Source: Candidatus Thorarchaeota archaeon (GTDB lineage: Archaea; Asgardarchaeota; Thorarchaeia; Thorarchaeales; Thorarchaeaceae). Taken from it: DNA of 64,000 bases. Below, piece by piece: positions 18,106 through 29,300 of the stretch. The notes under the pieces are model-generated. The model was given only the letters and a program-made list of their open reading frames with translations. It had not been told where the DNA came from and made no database searches. How positions within the stretch are numbered: the stretch's first letter is position 1; every line of letters starts with the position of its first letter. Made by a program: the position numbers and the translations under genes. The DNA lies in NCBI GenBank assembly GCA_004524445.1, contig SDNP01000012.1:1-64000 (forward strand), read 5' to 3'.

Positions 18106-19293
18106 TTGGCTGAAATTGTCACAAGACCATCAAGACGGATCACCAACATGATTGCCAAGGAGCTGCGTCTTATTGTGAAGGATAAGGTGGCGCTATTTCT
18201 CATTTTTCTCCTACCTGCCGCGCTCATCGGCATGTTATATTGGACAACAAATCAGAGTTCTTTTGGAGGGTTTGGAGGTGGTGGTGGCGGTAGAGATGCA
18301 GGTGATGCCACTAATACCACAGACACTAGTGGGTTTGAAAGTGACTTGGTACTAGGTCTCATTGATAGAGATACTACAACTTCATATCCCGGTCAAGACC
18401 TGTCTGAAAATTTCACTGGTTACCTTCGAGAATTCACGAGAGAACTGATTATCTACAATGATACTAACAAAGCCTATCGGGACCTGTATGAGGAAAAAAT
18501 CGCAGGGTATATTGTCATTCCGGACGGTTTTGAAGAGAATTTGACTGAGAATAATCCGACCTATGTAGAGGTCCATGTTGATGCAACTGATTTCCTCGCT
18601 GAGTCTCGAATACAAGGTGTTGTACAAGGGGCTACCATAGTATTTCGCGCTTCAAAGATGTGGATTAAGTCGGAGGTCTTTCCATCCGTCAAAATTGAAT
18701 TCACTCCAGAGGGGAATTACATGAATATTTCATTCGGAGGATTCATTGTGATTTTCTCAAGCTATCTTGGAATCGCCATGACATCTGCACAGTCTATCGT
18801 TGGCGATGTGCCACTGAGGAGAATGTTGCTTACTCCGACTAATCGGCTCGAAGTAATAGTTGCTAAAGTGATGGGCTATCTTATTATCGGTTTCTTCCAA
18901 TCCCTTCTTCTGATTACTCTCTGGATTCTAGCCTTTAATCTCTCTCTTAATACGGGATTTGGATCGCTTGTCGCGATTATGAGCTTGACCTCCTTGACTG
19001 GGTCCACCACTGGATTACTGATTTCTGCAATTGCGGACACGAGACTTCAAGCAAATCAGATGTTCTTGTTTGTCTTGTTTGGATCTGTGATTCTATCTGG
19101 ATTCTTCATTGATGTGGGTTTCCTTGACGAGGTTCTCCCCCTCAATCAAGGCTTACGACTGCTTATTGACACAGCTTTCAAGGGACTGAACCTACTTGAT
19201 GTGTTTGACAAGGTATTGAAGCTGCTTGGGTTCTCGATTGCTGCGATACTAGTGGCGACTTTTGTATACGCCAAAAAGCCAACTCTAGGTTAG
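18106..19293 (+). CDS. ABC-2 type transporter permease
   Basis: Membrane subunit of an ABC transporter. The topology is that of ABC2_membrane proteins: a cytoplasmic lead (RRITNMIAKELRLIVKDK), a first membrane helix (VALFLIFLLPAALIGMLYW), a large outside loop of about 170 residues starting with a glycine run (GGFGGGGGG) and containing N-glycosylation-type NTT, then five helices from about residue 205 to the end. The start is a TTG with AGGAG nine bases upstream. It opens the 15 kb operon and is followed after 7 bases by its ATPase. Together with the two giant surface proteins downstream, it may energise or anchor a surface structure and need not export a small molecule. Substrate unknown. Confidence 0.88.
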   Translation: MAEIVTRPSRRITNMIAKELRLIVKDKVALFLIFLLPAALIGMLYWTTNQSSFGGFGGGGGGRDAGDATNTTDTSGFESDLVLGLIDRDTTTSYPGQDLSENFTGYLREFTRELIIYNDTNKAYRDLYEEKIAGYIVIPDGFEENLTENNPTYVEVHVDATDFLAESRIQGVVQGATIVFRASKMWIKSEVFPSVKIEFTPEGNYMNISFGGFIVIFSSYLGIAMTSAQSIVGDVPLRRMLLTPTNRLEVIVAKVMGYLIIGFFQSLLLITLWILAFNLSLNTGFGSLVAIMSLTSLTGSTTGLLISAIADTRLQANQMFLFVLFGSVILSGFFIDVGFLDEVLPLNQGLRLLIDTAFKGLNLLDVFDKVLKLLGFSIAAILVATFVYAKKPTLG

Positions 19294-19300
19294 TGATGAT

Positions 19301-20986
19301 ATGGTACAAAGAAGTGAAACAAAGCCCCTTTCTGAAGACGAAGACATCCCTTTTGTAGAAGAAGCATATTTCACAGGAGCTAGGATTGGCGAGGCCATAG
19401 ATTGGTGCATTGAACGGAAGGATAGAGAATTACACTGTGAAGTTGAGGGAAGATTAAATTCAACAAACAAAGATGTAGAATTCAATGGAAGAATTCTCAC
19501 TGTTAAGAAAGGGCTCATCTCAAGGAAAATTGCGGTCATTATCAATGAGGATATGCAATCAAAACGGAGAGATGGGTTGGACGCAGTAGTGACAGTTGGG
19601 GGAAACACGAGTTCCCAAGAAGATGTCGCTGCCAGTCAAATCACTGTTCAAAACTACCTGAGAAGAGATATGTCCGGAGATCTCTATTATGATGGTCGTG
19701 ACCTACAACAGGCCGTCAAAGATGCCACGAAGATGCAAAAGAACCGGCAGATATCCTGCACTGTTTGGGGCAAGAGAATGTCGGACAAGTTACCCATTAC
19801 AATCAAGGGCAATCTAGTAGGCTCAGCGGCTTCCCCAGCCCCGATCCTTCCCGAAGGTTTCCTTGAGGTGCGTGTAGAACCCGAGGACTCAGTTGGAAGC
19901 CCCAAGATATTCACGGTTGTACAGCCACAATTGATTATAGGTCCCCGTACGGATCCCAATCTTACCGTTATCGCAGATAAGGTGTATATTCAGCCATTTT
20001 CATGGATTGAAACACCAGCGTATAGGAATGTGATTGAAACAAGGAATCTCACTGTGAAGGTAAGAAGCGGTAAGAAGATAATTGAGAATGTGTCCTTCTC
20101 TATCAAAGAAGGAGAGATGCTTGCAGTCATCGGAGAATCAGGTGCAGGAAAATCAACAACCATCAAAGCGTTGATTGGAGACATTCCAAGCACAGGAGTG
20201 GCCCGAATCGCGGGCATAGACTCACGGAATGCTCAGAAAGTGCGCTATTTCTTTGGTTACTGCCCGCAGGACCTCTCGTACATGTATGAAACGTTTACAC
20301 CTCTCGAAAACATCATTGCTTTCGGGAAGCAGTATGACATAGCAGAGTGGCAGTTGATCCAAGAAGGAAAGACACTGCTTCGTGACTTTGGCATTCTAGA
20401 GAAGGGCAACAGCCCAGTAAAGGAGCTAAGCGGTGGACAACAACGTAGGGTTTCAATTGCGATGGCGCTGGTTCATCGTCCGAAAGTACTTCTGATGGAC
20501 GAACCAACTTCCGGTCTGGATCCGGACAATAGAAATGAGCTTTGGCAGTTTCTTGATTATATCAACCAAGAATATGGCACCTCAATGGTAGTCATTACTC
20601 ACTATCCAATAGAAGCAGAATTCTGCGATAAGGTAGCAGTATTCATGCGTGGTAAGAGCCTTGTGGCATTTGGCACGCCGGCGAACCTAAAGGCCTCAAT
20701 GCCAAATAGGGGATTCTCAGTAGGTGTAGTCCTGGAAGAAGTTGACCCCCGAGCCCGGCCGACCCTTGAAGAGGTTGAGGGAGTCACTTTCGTGCTTCAG
20801 CGGGGAGAATTAGTCAAAGTCTTCACGGAGGAGCCGCTTCAAATTATCGCAGAAAGATGTGTAGAAGCCCTCTCTTCAAAAGGAATTGAAGTGAAGATTG
20901 TAAAGACAAAGGCAGTGGCCGATATGGTTGATTATTACATCGCCGTAACAAGAGGCCTAATCACCGGCACCATAGAGAAATCATAA
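19301..20986 (+). CDS. ABC transporter ATPase with long N-terminal extension
   Basis: The C-terminal 320 residues are a standard ABC ATPase: Walker A GESGAGKST near residue 277, signature LSGGQQRRVS, Walker B VLLMDEPTSGLD and the switch His in VVITHYP. After it comes a DrrA-type tail of about 70 residues. The first 245 residues are unusual. They contain two similar-looking halves (EAIDWCIERKDRELHCEVEGRL near 30 and QAVKDATKMQKNRQISCTVWGKR near 145), each followed by a short beta segment, suggesting a duplicated small alpha/beta domain. I do not recognise it. No membrane segment is seen, so the extension is cytoplasmic and may couple the ATPase to a regulator or to the permease. Confidence 0.9.
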   Translation: MVQRSETKPLSEDEDIPFVEEAYFTGARIGEAIDWCIERKDRELHCEVEGRLNSTNKDVEFNGRILTVKKGLISRKIAVIINEDMQSKRRDGLDAVVTVGGNTSSQEDVAASQITVQNYLRRDMSGDLYYDGRDLQQAVKDATKMQKNRQISCTVWGKRMSDKLPITIKGNLVGSAASPAPILPEGFLEVRVEPEDSVGSPKIFTVVQPQLIIGPRTDPNLTVIADKVYIQPFSWIETPAYRNVIETRNLTVKVRSGKKIIENVSFSIKEGEMLAVIGESGAGKSTTIKALIGDIPSTGVARIAGIDSRNAQKVRYFFGYCPQDLSYMYETFTPLENIIAFGKQYDIAEWQLIQEGKTLLRDFGILEKGNSPVKELSGGQQRRVSIAMALVHRPKVLLMDEPTSGLDPDNRNELWQFLDYINQEYGTSMVVITHYPIEAEFCDKVAVFMRGKSLVAFGTPANLKASMPNRGFSVGVVLEEVDPRARPTLEEVEGVTFVLQRGELVKVFTEEPLQIIAERCVEALSSKGIEVKIVKTKAVADMVDYYIAVTRGLITGTIEKS

Positions 20987-21007
20987 ATCCAGAGAGGAGG
21001 AAAAGGA

Positions 21008-24000
21008 TTGAGCGCACAAAAATGGGTAGCAGTTCTCTTGATGCTAGTATTTGCGTTGAGTCTGATTGCTCCAATACATTCAGCCCCTATTGAACGAGAT
21101 TCGCCTCAACCGAAGAACAAAATCGACCAGAGATTATTCAACGCCACATCGAAAAATGCGCCAGTGGACACGCTGGTGCGATATGATTCAGACATATCTG
21201 AATACCAAATAGAGAATGCCATATCATTGATTGACGCATATGCTGAGATTCCACAAACCTTTCAAGAACTGAATATGATGCGCGTGAAGTTAGCAGGAGA
21301 AGCGCTCTCGGATTTAGCTGAACTGGACTACATCCGTAAAATCTGGTCAAATGAAATACTGAAACTGAACCCTCTGAATTTCACCCAATCGAAATCTACA
21401 GAAGACTACGTATCACCAGTCGATCTCATTGGAGCCAGGGATCTTTGGGACATGGGGTACAATGGATCAGGCTCAGTCATTGCCATACTCGATACTGGTG
21501 TTGACTTTACACATCCCGACCTTGATGATTTTGATAATTATTCAGGCAATGCACTCGGGTCCAAAGTTACTGCGTTTGCCTCCTTTGTTGAAGCAGACTC
21601 TCTTCCCTTTGATCTCATCGGTCACGGTACATATGCGGCCTCTATCGTAGCCGGTACAGGAAACAAATCTAATCGCGTATATTCTGGAATCGCACCTGGC
21701 GCAACTCTTCTTTCGGGCAAGGTTACATTGGGTGGTCTATTCGCCTTGCCGAGTTGGATTGTTTCTGGCATTGAATGGGCAGCTAGTAGAGGAGCCGATG
21801 TGATCCTCATGCCCTTCAATACTTTTGGGGCTCCTGGCGATGCTGTTTCAGAGGCAGTCAAAATTGCAGTTCAGCGTGGAATATTCGTTGTAGCTGCCGC
21901 AGGAGACGATGGTCCAGATTACCTCACCGTGATGTCACCCGGTGGCATAGCAGAGTGCTTCACTGTTGGAGCCTATGATTCTAAACTCGATATGGTTCCT
22001 GATTTTTCAGGGAGAGGACCATCCCTAGGTCTTATCACCAAACCCGACCTTGTTGCTCCAGGCGTTGGGATTGTTGGGGCAAAGCCGGGAGCAGCTCTTG
22101 CCGAGTCAGGATTCACCGGATTTGACCTCCAAGATTTGAGTGGATTCTCCGCATTGCTTGGCGGCCAATTGGGGGAGAGTGTAGACGATTACTACGTACG
22201 AGGAGATACAACAGCAGCAAGTGCAGCCATCGTAGCAGGGGCTGCCTCGTTATTAATGGAGGCATTCGATAGAGCAACTCCAATAGTAATTGCAAATACT
22301 CTACGTGATACAGCAACGCCCCTAGATTATGGTGCTAATGATGCAGGCGCAGGCCTACTCAATCTTCCAGCAGCCTTTGATGAATTGAGTAGAAAACAAA
22401 GGCCAATTTCGACACATAACAGAACAACGGGAATACCTCTTCTAGCGTTTGGCCTCCTGACATCTTCAGGGTTGAATGCAGAAACAACACTCTTGATGAG
22501 TAGCTTTGGAACAAGCATAGTAGCTCTAGACGAGAGAGATAACCAAGAAGGCTCGATTCATTTGTTGATGGGGATGTTTTCTATAAAATGGAATGACCTT
22601 GAGCCAATGAGTCTGATGAATTTCAATGTAAAGAGAGAATTGCACCAAGTTGCCCTTGCCTCGCAGCAGAGTAATTACAACAGATGGGTAGGCGTTCTCT
22701 CATACGATGAGCAGGTGTATTTGACACTACTAGTAGAGTCGTATAATCTCACTCTGTTCGAGGAAACCTCAACTACAGCTTTCAAAATCACCCCGTACAT
22801 CTTGAATCTTGGTATGAACCCTATTTACAACGTGAGTCTCTATCTTGATTACTCGCTTGATCTGTTCCTAGATGGCCGTGATGATTATGGAAGGTATGCG
22901 CTGGGGAATCAACAGCTATTTGCCTATGGAATTTCGGAGGATAATCGCAATTTCTACTTCGGCATGAACTCCAGCATGCCGCTCTCAGCTTTTGAAGTTG
23001 GTAACTCTTCAGAAGTGTCTGACCATGTGTCATCAGACAATCTCACGGGAAACACACAATTCTATGGAGACGTCGGCCTTGGCATGAAATGGAACTTTGG
23101 CACATTAGACCCAAACGAATTAAGTAATGTGACAATTTCCATCGGATTCGGCGCAAATCGAACCACACTTGATGCATCAATCAGGAGAATGTGGGAACTT
23201 GAGCCACCTGCCACTTTCTCACAACGCGGAGACCTCCTTGTCGTTGAAGCAGATATACCCCGAACGGCTCAGACCAATCAGAATTATCAGTCACGTGCGG
23301 TTATTATGAATATTGGAGTAGAGAGTAGTCAGGCAGTGGCAATTCTAGCTATTGCGAATGGCTCACAGCAAGAGGGGACGGCCTTCACACGATATTTCTC
23401 ATTTGATGAAATTGAACCATTTAATGCTCGAGTCATAACGACCGAATGGAGCCCAGTAGAAGAAGGAATTCACACAGCTGCGTGGGCGGTGGCCACGGGA
23501 TTCGAATTTGCATTGCAGCTAGTCGCTAGTCCTACCGAAACGCTTTCAACAAGTGGAGTGAGTCTCTTGGATGACTTTCTTCTGAGAGACCTCTTTGTGA
23601 TATCGCCAATTCGGTCAACGTCGATTTTTCCAAAAGAAGTGCCATTTGGACCATTTGATTTGCGTTTTCCTATAGACTTTGGACTCTATTATTTCACTCT
23701 ATCAACCACCGTGAGTCTAGGGAACTTGACCGTAGAAAAGTATGGCAATGCTGCTGATTGGGGAAATATCACACTTCCATCCTCTGAGGATGTAGACGGA
23801 TTTTACAACTTCTCCTTATTCACACTAGTACCGCCAATCACAGTTGACGGATATCACAGATGTGACTACGTGTTGAATTCCGAATTTGGCTGGTCGATGA
23901 ATCTTACTCTAGAGAGCAATTTGGAATATCCTCGTGCAATGATGCTACTTGATACGTCTCACGGAGGTGGGTTTGGTGCGTTTGGAAATTTTGGAGGAGG

Positions 24001-25372
24001 GATATCTGTAGATATTGGAGGTGATAGCGGAGGTCTGCCCAGCTTCCCACTAGCACAGGATACAGGTCAACAGGATGGCGAGGAGGGACTGGACTTTCAG
24101 TTTGGTGTAGGAGATATTGATTCGATAGGTTCTTTGACAGATATGCTGGAGTCTTTTAGACTCACTACGTTCTCGGGCTTATCCAGCATGAAGAAGCAGA
24201 TGGCGGATGCCGGTCTAAACCTCATCGAAACGCCGGGAATAGAACTGGAAAGCGCGCTTCTTTCTCAATTCTCTTCTATCTTTATGTTCCAGCCATCGGA
24301 GGGCTTCAACAGTACAGATGTGAGTACGCTTAGAACTTTTTCCGCGAGCTATGGTAAGCTGATATTGTTTGGAGATTCCGATGACAGAGCGAATCTTACG
24401 GGAATAAACCAACTGCTACAACCGTACGGTTACCGCATGCAGGGTAAACACGAATCAGAAAATACAACCGGGATTTATCAGAATTCCATTCTTGGAAAAG
24501 GAATGACCTGTATGTGGCTTGGCGGTGGAACCTTCATTGAAAACAATCAATCACGCGCCCAAGTAGGACTAAATGGAAGACCTGTTGTGCTCTTGGATCA
24601 TACACGCCCGGAACTGGCATTATTTGGATCCTCACGGATATTCATGAACAAACACCTCGTGAAATGTAATAATAGTATTCTATTGGATAACCTCATAGAA
24701 TATCTGTTGAGAGATACGCTGACAACCGAAACGAGCCTCTCAGAAGACACGAACCGATTCCCCGTCGGAAAGAGTGTCTATGTAAATCTGAAGGTTTGGG
24801 ATTATTATGGTGATCCTGTTGACGACCTCACGGTGGCAATTGCGTTTGAACTGCCAAACGGCAACTTCTCCTATTTCATTGCCGGGTTTGTCGAGGATGG
24901 GCTATACTCATCGCAGTTTCTGCCATCCTATTGGAGTTCAAATGGAACTATTAACGGAATATTCATAGTTTTGAGAGAAGAATACGCTGGTACTTACGCC
25001 AGTGTGACTTTTGAGCTATATACCACCCCACCTACTAATGGCACAAGAAATGGCGAGCCTCTCTTCACCTTAGTCCAAGTTGCATTTGTCACATCCATTG
25101 GCATTTTTGGAGTTGTCTTGGTCGGTCTAGCTTGGAACAAATACCGAAGAGGGGTCCGCCTTAGAATACCGGAGATAGATACGGAATTGGGTCAGGATAT
25201 TGACAACACGTTGAATATGTTGCTCGCTGTCTTCACGCAAATGGAAGATGTGATTCAACGGGACGACTTGGATCGGATTCAGAAGATTGAGGCATTGCGG
25301 AGTTTGATGGTGAGCATGGAGAAGGCTCAAGAGGAGTATGAAGATGTTAGCGACAGAGTAGGAGGTGTATAG
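21008..25372 (+). CDS. Giant membrane-anchored subtilisin-fold protein, probably inactive
   Basis: A 1454-residue surface protein: signal peptide at 1-25, inhibitor-like prodomain to about 115, an S8 fold at 140-450, then beta-rich domains, a glycine-rich stretch near 995, a GATase/DUF4350-like alpha/beta segment at about 1060-1240, a beta-sandwich, one membrane helix near 1355-1378 and a cytoplasmic coiled-coil tail of about 75 residues. Asp162 (AILDTGVD) and His206 (GHGTYAA) are kept. The oxyanion Asn is Asp300 (AAAGDDG). The serine block reads DTTAASAAIVAG; ungapped alignment to the usual GTSMAAPHVAG puts Ala403 in place of Ser, with Ser405 two residues away. I infer a pseudoprotease. The start is a TTG after GAGAGGAGG. 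Confidence 0.88.
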   Translation: MSAQKWVAVLLMLVFALSLIAPIHSAPIERDSPQPKNKIDQRLFNATSKNAPVDTLVRYDSDISEYQIENAISLIDAYAEIPQTFQELNMMRVKLAGEALSDLAELDYIRKIWSNEILKLNPLNFTQSKSTEDYVSPVDLIGARDLWDMGYNGSGSVIAILDTGVDFTHPDLDDFDNYSGNALGSKVTAFASFVEADSLPFDLIGHGTYAASIVAGTGNKSNRVYSGIAPGATLLSGKVTLGGLFALPSWIVSGIEWAASRGADVILMPFNTFGAPGDAVSEAVKIAVQRGIFVVAAAGDDGPDYLTVMSPGGIAECFTVGAYDSKLDMVPDFSGRGPSLGLITKPDLVAPGVGIVGAKPGAALAESGFTGFDLQDLSGFSALLGGQLGESVDDYYVRGDTTAASAAIVAGAASLLMEAFDRATPIVIANTLRDTATPLDYGANDAGAGLLNLPAAFDELSRKQRPISTHNRTTGIPLLAFGLLTSSGLNAETTLLMSSFGTSIVALDERDNQEGSIHLLMGMFSIKWNDLEPMSLMNFNVKRELHQVALASQQSNYNRWVGVLSYDEQVYLTLLVESYNLTLFEETSTTAFKITPYILNLGMNPIYNVSLYLDYSLDLFLDGRDDYGRYALGNQQLFAYGISEDNRNFYFGMNSSMPLSAFEVGNSSEVSDHVSSDNLTGNTQFYGDVGLGMKWNFGTLDPNELSNVTISIGFGANRTTLDASIRRMWELEPPATFSQRGDLLVVEADIPRTAQTNQNYQSRAVIMNIGVESSQAVAILAIANGSQQEGTAFTRYFSFDEIEPFNARVITTEWSPVEEGIHTAAWAVATGFEFALQLVASPTETLSTSGVSLLDDFLLRDLFVISPIRSTSIFPKEVPFGPFDLRFPIDFGLYYFTLSTTVSLGNLTVEKYGNAADWGNITLPSSEDVDGFYNFSLFTLVPPITVDGYHRCDYVLNSEFGWSMNLTLESNLEYPRAMMLLDTSHGGGFGAFGNFGGGISVDIGGDSGGLPSFPLAQDTGQQDGEEGLDFQFGVGDIDSIGSLTDMLESFRLTTFSGLSSMKKQMADAGLNLIETPGIELESALLSQFSSIFMFQPSEGFNSTDVSTLRTFSASYGKLILFGDSDDRANLTGINQLLQPYGYRMQGKHESENTTGIYQNSILGKGMTCMWLGGGTFIENNQSRAQVGLNGRPVVLLDHTRPELALFGSSRIFMNKHLVKCNNSILLDNLIEYLLRDTLTTETSLSEDTNRFPVGKSVYVNLKVWDYYGDPVDDLTVAIAFELPNGNFSYFIAGFVEDGLYSSQFLPSYWSSNGTINGIFIVLREEYAGTYASVTFELYTTPPTNGTRNGEPLFTLVQVAFVTSIGIFGVVLVGLAWNKYRRGVRLRIPEIDTELGQDIDNTLNMLLAVFTQMEDVIQRDDLDRIQKIEALRSLMVSMEKAQEEYEDVSDRVGGV

Positions 25373-25373
25373 A

Positions 25374-26354
25374 TTGGTTGAGAAGAGGGTAAAAGAAATA
25401 GTCGTTGAGGACCTCAAAGTTGCTTTCGGTGACTTTTACGCACTGAAGGGGGTTTCTTTCTTCGCCAACAAAGGCGAATTCCTAGGCATTATCGGGGCCT
25501 CGGGAGCCGGAAAGACGACGGTCCTGAGAGTGCTAACGGGACAACTCAGTCCCACCGATGGAAGGGCATTCGTTGGAGGCATGGATGTGACGAAGAAGAA
25601 GGACCTCATCAGTCTACTTGTGGGATATGTTCCCCAACTTGAGCACATCAGCCTGTATTACGACTTCTCAGCTCTTCAAAATGCCCAATTCTTTGGAAGG
25701 CTCTTTGGAATGAGACCCAAGGAGATAGAGGAGCGAGCAAGACAAGTACTCACGATTCTTGGATTTGATGAGGAACTGATGACCAAGGATGTCGACAAAT
25801 TGTCTGGTGGAGAACGAAAGAGGGTTTCCATTAGTTTGGGGATGATTCACGACCCTCCAGTTTTGTTGTTGGACGAACCGACTACCGGTCTGGATGCGCA
25901 CCTTAGGCATGAAACACTAAACTACTTGAAGGAATTAAATTTCGAGCTCGGTACCACTCAGGTGATTATATCCCATGATCTTGAAATCGTAGATTACTGT
26001 ACTCGCGTTGTCCTATTAGAGAATGGATATGTGAGCCAGTTTGGTACTCCCGAGGATCTCATCTCCACTCTCCCTGGACAGGGTGAGAGCCTGAAGGTTG
26101 TCCTCCAAAGCATGTCCCGACCGGTCTTAGATAAACTCAGCAAAATCGAAGGAGTAGAATACATGGCCCGGTCCGGCAGAAATGCTCTCAAGCTGTTTAT
26201 TGACGAGCCCGCGGAACATATGTTGCCTGTTGTGCAGGAGCTCAACGAGTTAGAATTACCATATGAGGAGATCAGCATCGTGGAGGCAGATTTCTTCGAT
26301 TATTTCCAAGTAAAGCCCTGGAAAGAAAAGGGCAAAGGAGTGGTTGTACCATGA
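25374..26354 (+). CDS. Second ABC transporter ATPase of the surface operon
   Basis: A 326-residue ATPase with Walker A GASGAGKTT, signature LSGGERKRVS, Walker B VLLLDEPTTGLD and switch His in VIISHD, plus a C-terminal tail like that of DrrA-type exporters (PVLDKLSKIEGVEYMARSG...LKLFIDEP). It is related to the ATPase domain at 20-21 kb but lacks the N-terminal extension. The ribosome site AGGAGGTG ends inside the stop region of the preceding gene and is 7 bases from a TTG at 25374, preferred over the GTG at 25365 that overlaps the site. Two different ATPases with one permease suggest a heterodimeric motor. The stop overlaps the start of the next gene (ATGA), so the two are coupled. Confidence 0.92.
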   Translation: MVEKRVKEIVVEDLKVAFGDFYALKGVSFFANKGEFLGIIGASGAGKTTVLRVLTGQLSPTDGRAFVGGMDVTKKKDLISLLVGYVPQLEHISLYYDFSALQNAQFFGRLFGMRPKEIEERARQVLTILGFDEELMTKDVDKLSGGERKRVSISLGMIHDPPVLLLDEPTTGLDAHLRHETLNYLKELNFELGTTQVIISHDLEIVDYCTRVVLLENGYVSQFGTPEDLISTLPGQGESLKVVLQSMSRPVLDKLSKIEGVEYMARSGRNALKLFIDEPAEHMLPVVQELNELELPYEEISIVEADFFDYFQVKPWKEKGKGVVVP

Positions 26355-29300
26355 AGGCCTATCAGATTGCATTGGCAGTTGTGTTATTTTGTGTGATTGT
26401 GGGATTGCAGAGCACTGCAGTTAATCCCACAACCCAAGGAGAGGTGTTTTCCATTCAGCATCCCCCTATGCAGCTGTCGCAATTGACTCCTTACGAAACT
26501 GCACTGGTATGGTCTAACACTACAGATGGCACGATTGTTGACATTGTCGTTGGTAATTTTGATGGAGATGCTAATGCCGAGGTCACGATAGTCACTCAGA
26601 ATGGAACGCTATTCATTCTTGATTCAGACGGGACTGAGATTGTTCAACTCACACTCAATGGTGTACCGAGGTCTCTTGATGTACTCACAGCTGATGGCGA
26701 TGCCATCGATGAAATTGTCATAGGCACAAGCGACGGAATTGTGATACTATCGGCAAATGGAACTGTGGTAGCCAATGTGACACTGAGTTCCTCTGTTGAA
26801 GTAGTGGCCTCTGCTGACCTGGATGGAGATGGAATACATGAGGTGATTGCCGGGTCCAGCAGTGGACGAGTCTACGCCTATGCGGTTAATTCATCTCAAC
26901 TCTGGAATTACACATCCAGTGGAGCAATAACGGTGCTGCACACTGGGGATATAGATTTGGATGGTAAGGAGGAAGTACTCTCTGGAAGTAGCCTCGGTGC
27001 TGTGGCAATGTTGAATGAGAGTGGCGGGTTGGTCTTTTCAAAGACAGCGTCGTCAGCAATACAAGTCGCCGCATTGGCTGACACCACTGGCACAGCAGAG
27101 TTGGAAGTGCTATACGGAGACGCATCTGGCAATATCCGTGAGTTCTGGAGAAATGGTACCCTCAGAATGTCACTGACCCTGCAGGATGCAATTTCCTCCC
27201 TGGAAGTAGGCGACCTCCTCTCGGGAGGTGTCAGGGAAATTGCAGTTGGTACGACAGGGAGTGAGCTGCGTGTCTATAACTCGTCATACCATCTGCAGTG
27301 GAACAAGACACTTGCGAATACGGTTTCTGCCATCTTATTCTCTGATGTGGGAGGTCTTCCCAGTGATCAGCTCTTGGCAGGTGTAGATGGTGGTTCCATT
27401 CAAATCTTCAATGCGACGGGACGGTCTATCTCTCAGACGGATATCACCGGTTTCTCAGGTGTGCTAGACGACGGTGACTTGGACAACAACGGGAGAATGG
27501 AGTTCATTGTGGGTACTGATACCGCCGAAGTAGCGGCATACGGCAAAGACCACGACAAAGATGGCTTGGCTGATGCCAGAGAGACCCTGATTGAGGGCAC
27601 AGACCCTTCGAAGGCTGACACCGATGGCGATCGGCTAAGTGATGGGGAAGAGGTCTTGGAATATGGCACGGATCCGTTGAACCCAGATTCAGATGGTGAT
27701 GGTCTAAACGACTTTGCAGAGGTAATCACGTATGGTACCGACCCGAACTCACCAGACTCAGACGGCGATGGCCTGACGGATTGGCAGGAAGTGTATCTGG
27801 GAACTGACCCGAACCTGGCTGATACCGACGGTGATGGCCTGACAGATTACGAGGAGAATAATGTCACGAAGACCTCACCCACCATGGCCGATTCAAACGG
27901 GAACGGTATCAACGATGCACAGGACGATAACGATGGTGACGGTCTGACCAACATACAGGAAGTTCGTATCACCCTAACCGATCCCAATGACGTGGACACC
28001 AACAACAACGGGATATCAGACTACTATGACGATGAGGATGGTGATGGCCTGGCGAATTGGAAGGAAATTGAACTCGGAACAGGCGTCCATAATCCAGACA
28101 GCGACGGAGACGGCCTCCTTGATGGAGAAGAGGTGAAGACGTACAAGACAGACCCACTCGATGAGGACACCGATGGAGATGGACTGACCGACTATGAAGA
28201 AGTCAAGATTGTTGGCTCAGACCCGACAAAGAGTGATACAGACGGGGATGGATTGAACGATTACGAGGAGTATGTAACCTATGGCACAAATGTGACCAAC
28301 AGTGACACCGATGGAGATGGACTCACCGACTACGAAGAGATTAGAGTCTACAGCACCGACCCCTTAGTGGCTGACTCGGATGGTGACAACATCAGTGATG
28401 GTGACGAGGTTCTCATATACGAAACAGATCCGAACTCAGAAGACACAGACCTCGATCAGCTAAGCGATTATGACGAGATCTTCATCTACAACACGGACCC
28501 ATTGTCGAGCGATACAGATTCAGATGGATTAGATGATTATGCAGAGGTCATGGTTTGGGGGACGGATCCCAACTCTGCTGATACAGATGATGACGGCATT
28601 TTAGACAAGGATGAAATTGATTTCTATCCTACTTTCAACGCGACCAACGCATATACCTTCAATGATACCATCAACGACTACGAATGGGATACTGATGGGG
28701 ATGGGCTGTGGAATGGTCACGAGTTCTACCTGACCAGAACAAACCCGAATAGAACTGACTCAGATTTGGACGGGATTCCCGATGACCAAGAGGACTTGGA
28801 CCTCGATGGATTGACCAACTATGAGGAGCTGTATATCTATGGAACGCATCCGCGTCGGCCAGATACCGATGGAGATGGAGTGAAGGATGGAGACGAGGTT
28901 CTCATCCTTGGGACAGACCCACTTGATACCGATTCAAACGACAATGGCGTCAGCGACTATGACGAGGACTTCGATGGAGATGGCCTAAGCAACGGTATCG
29001 AGCTCTACATCACAAATACTGATCCCCTCAACGCATATACCCATGGTCCCAGTGAACCCCGCGACGATATGTACGACTCTGATGGCGACGGACTTCCCAA
29101 CTGGTTTGGAGTCGAGATGACAGGCACAGACCCACTGTATGATGATTCCAACGACAATGGTATTCTAGATGGCGATGAAGACCCCGATGGCGATGGCCTC
29201 TCAAACTACGAGGAATATCTAGCGGGAACAGACCCTCTCAACGAGGATACAGATTCAGATGGCCTGACTGACTATGAAGAAGTAATGTTAACGCTGACAG

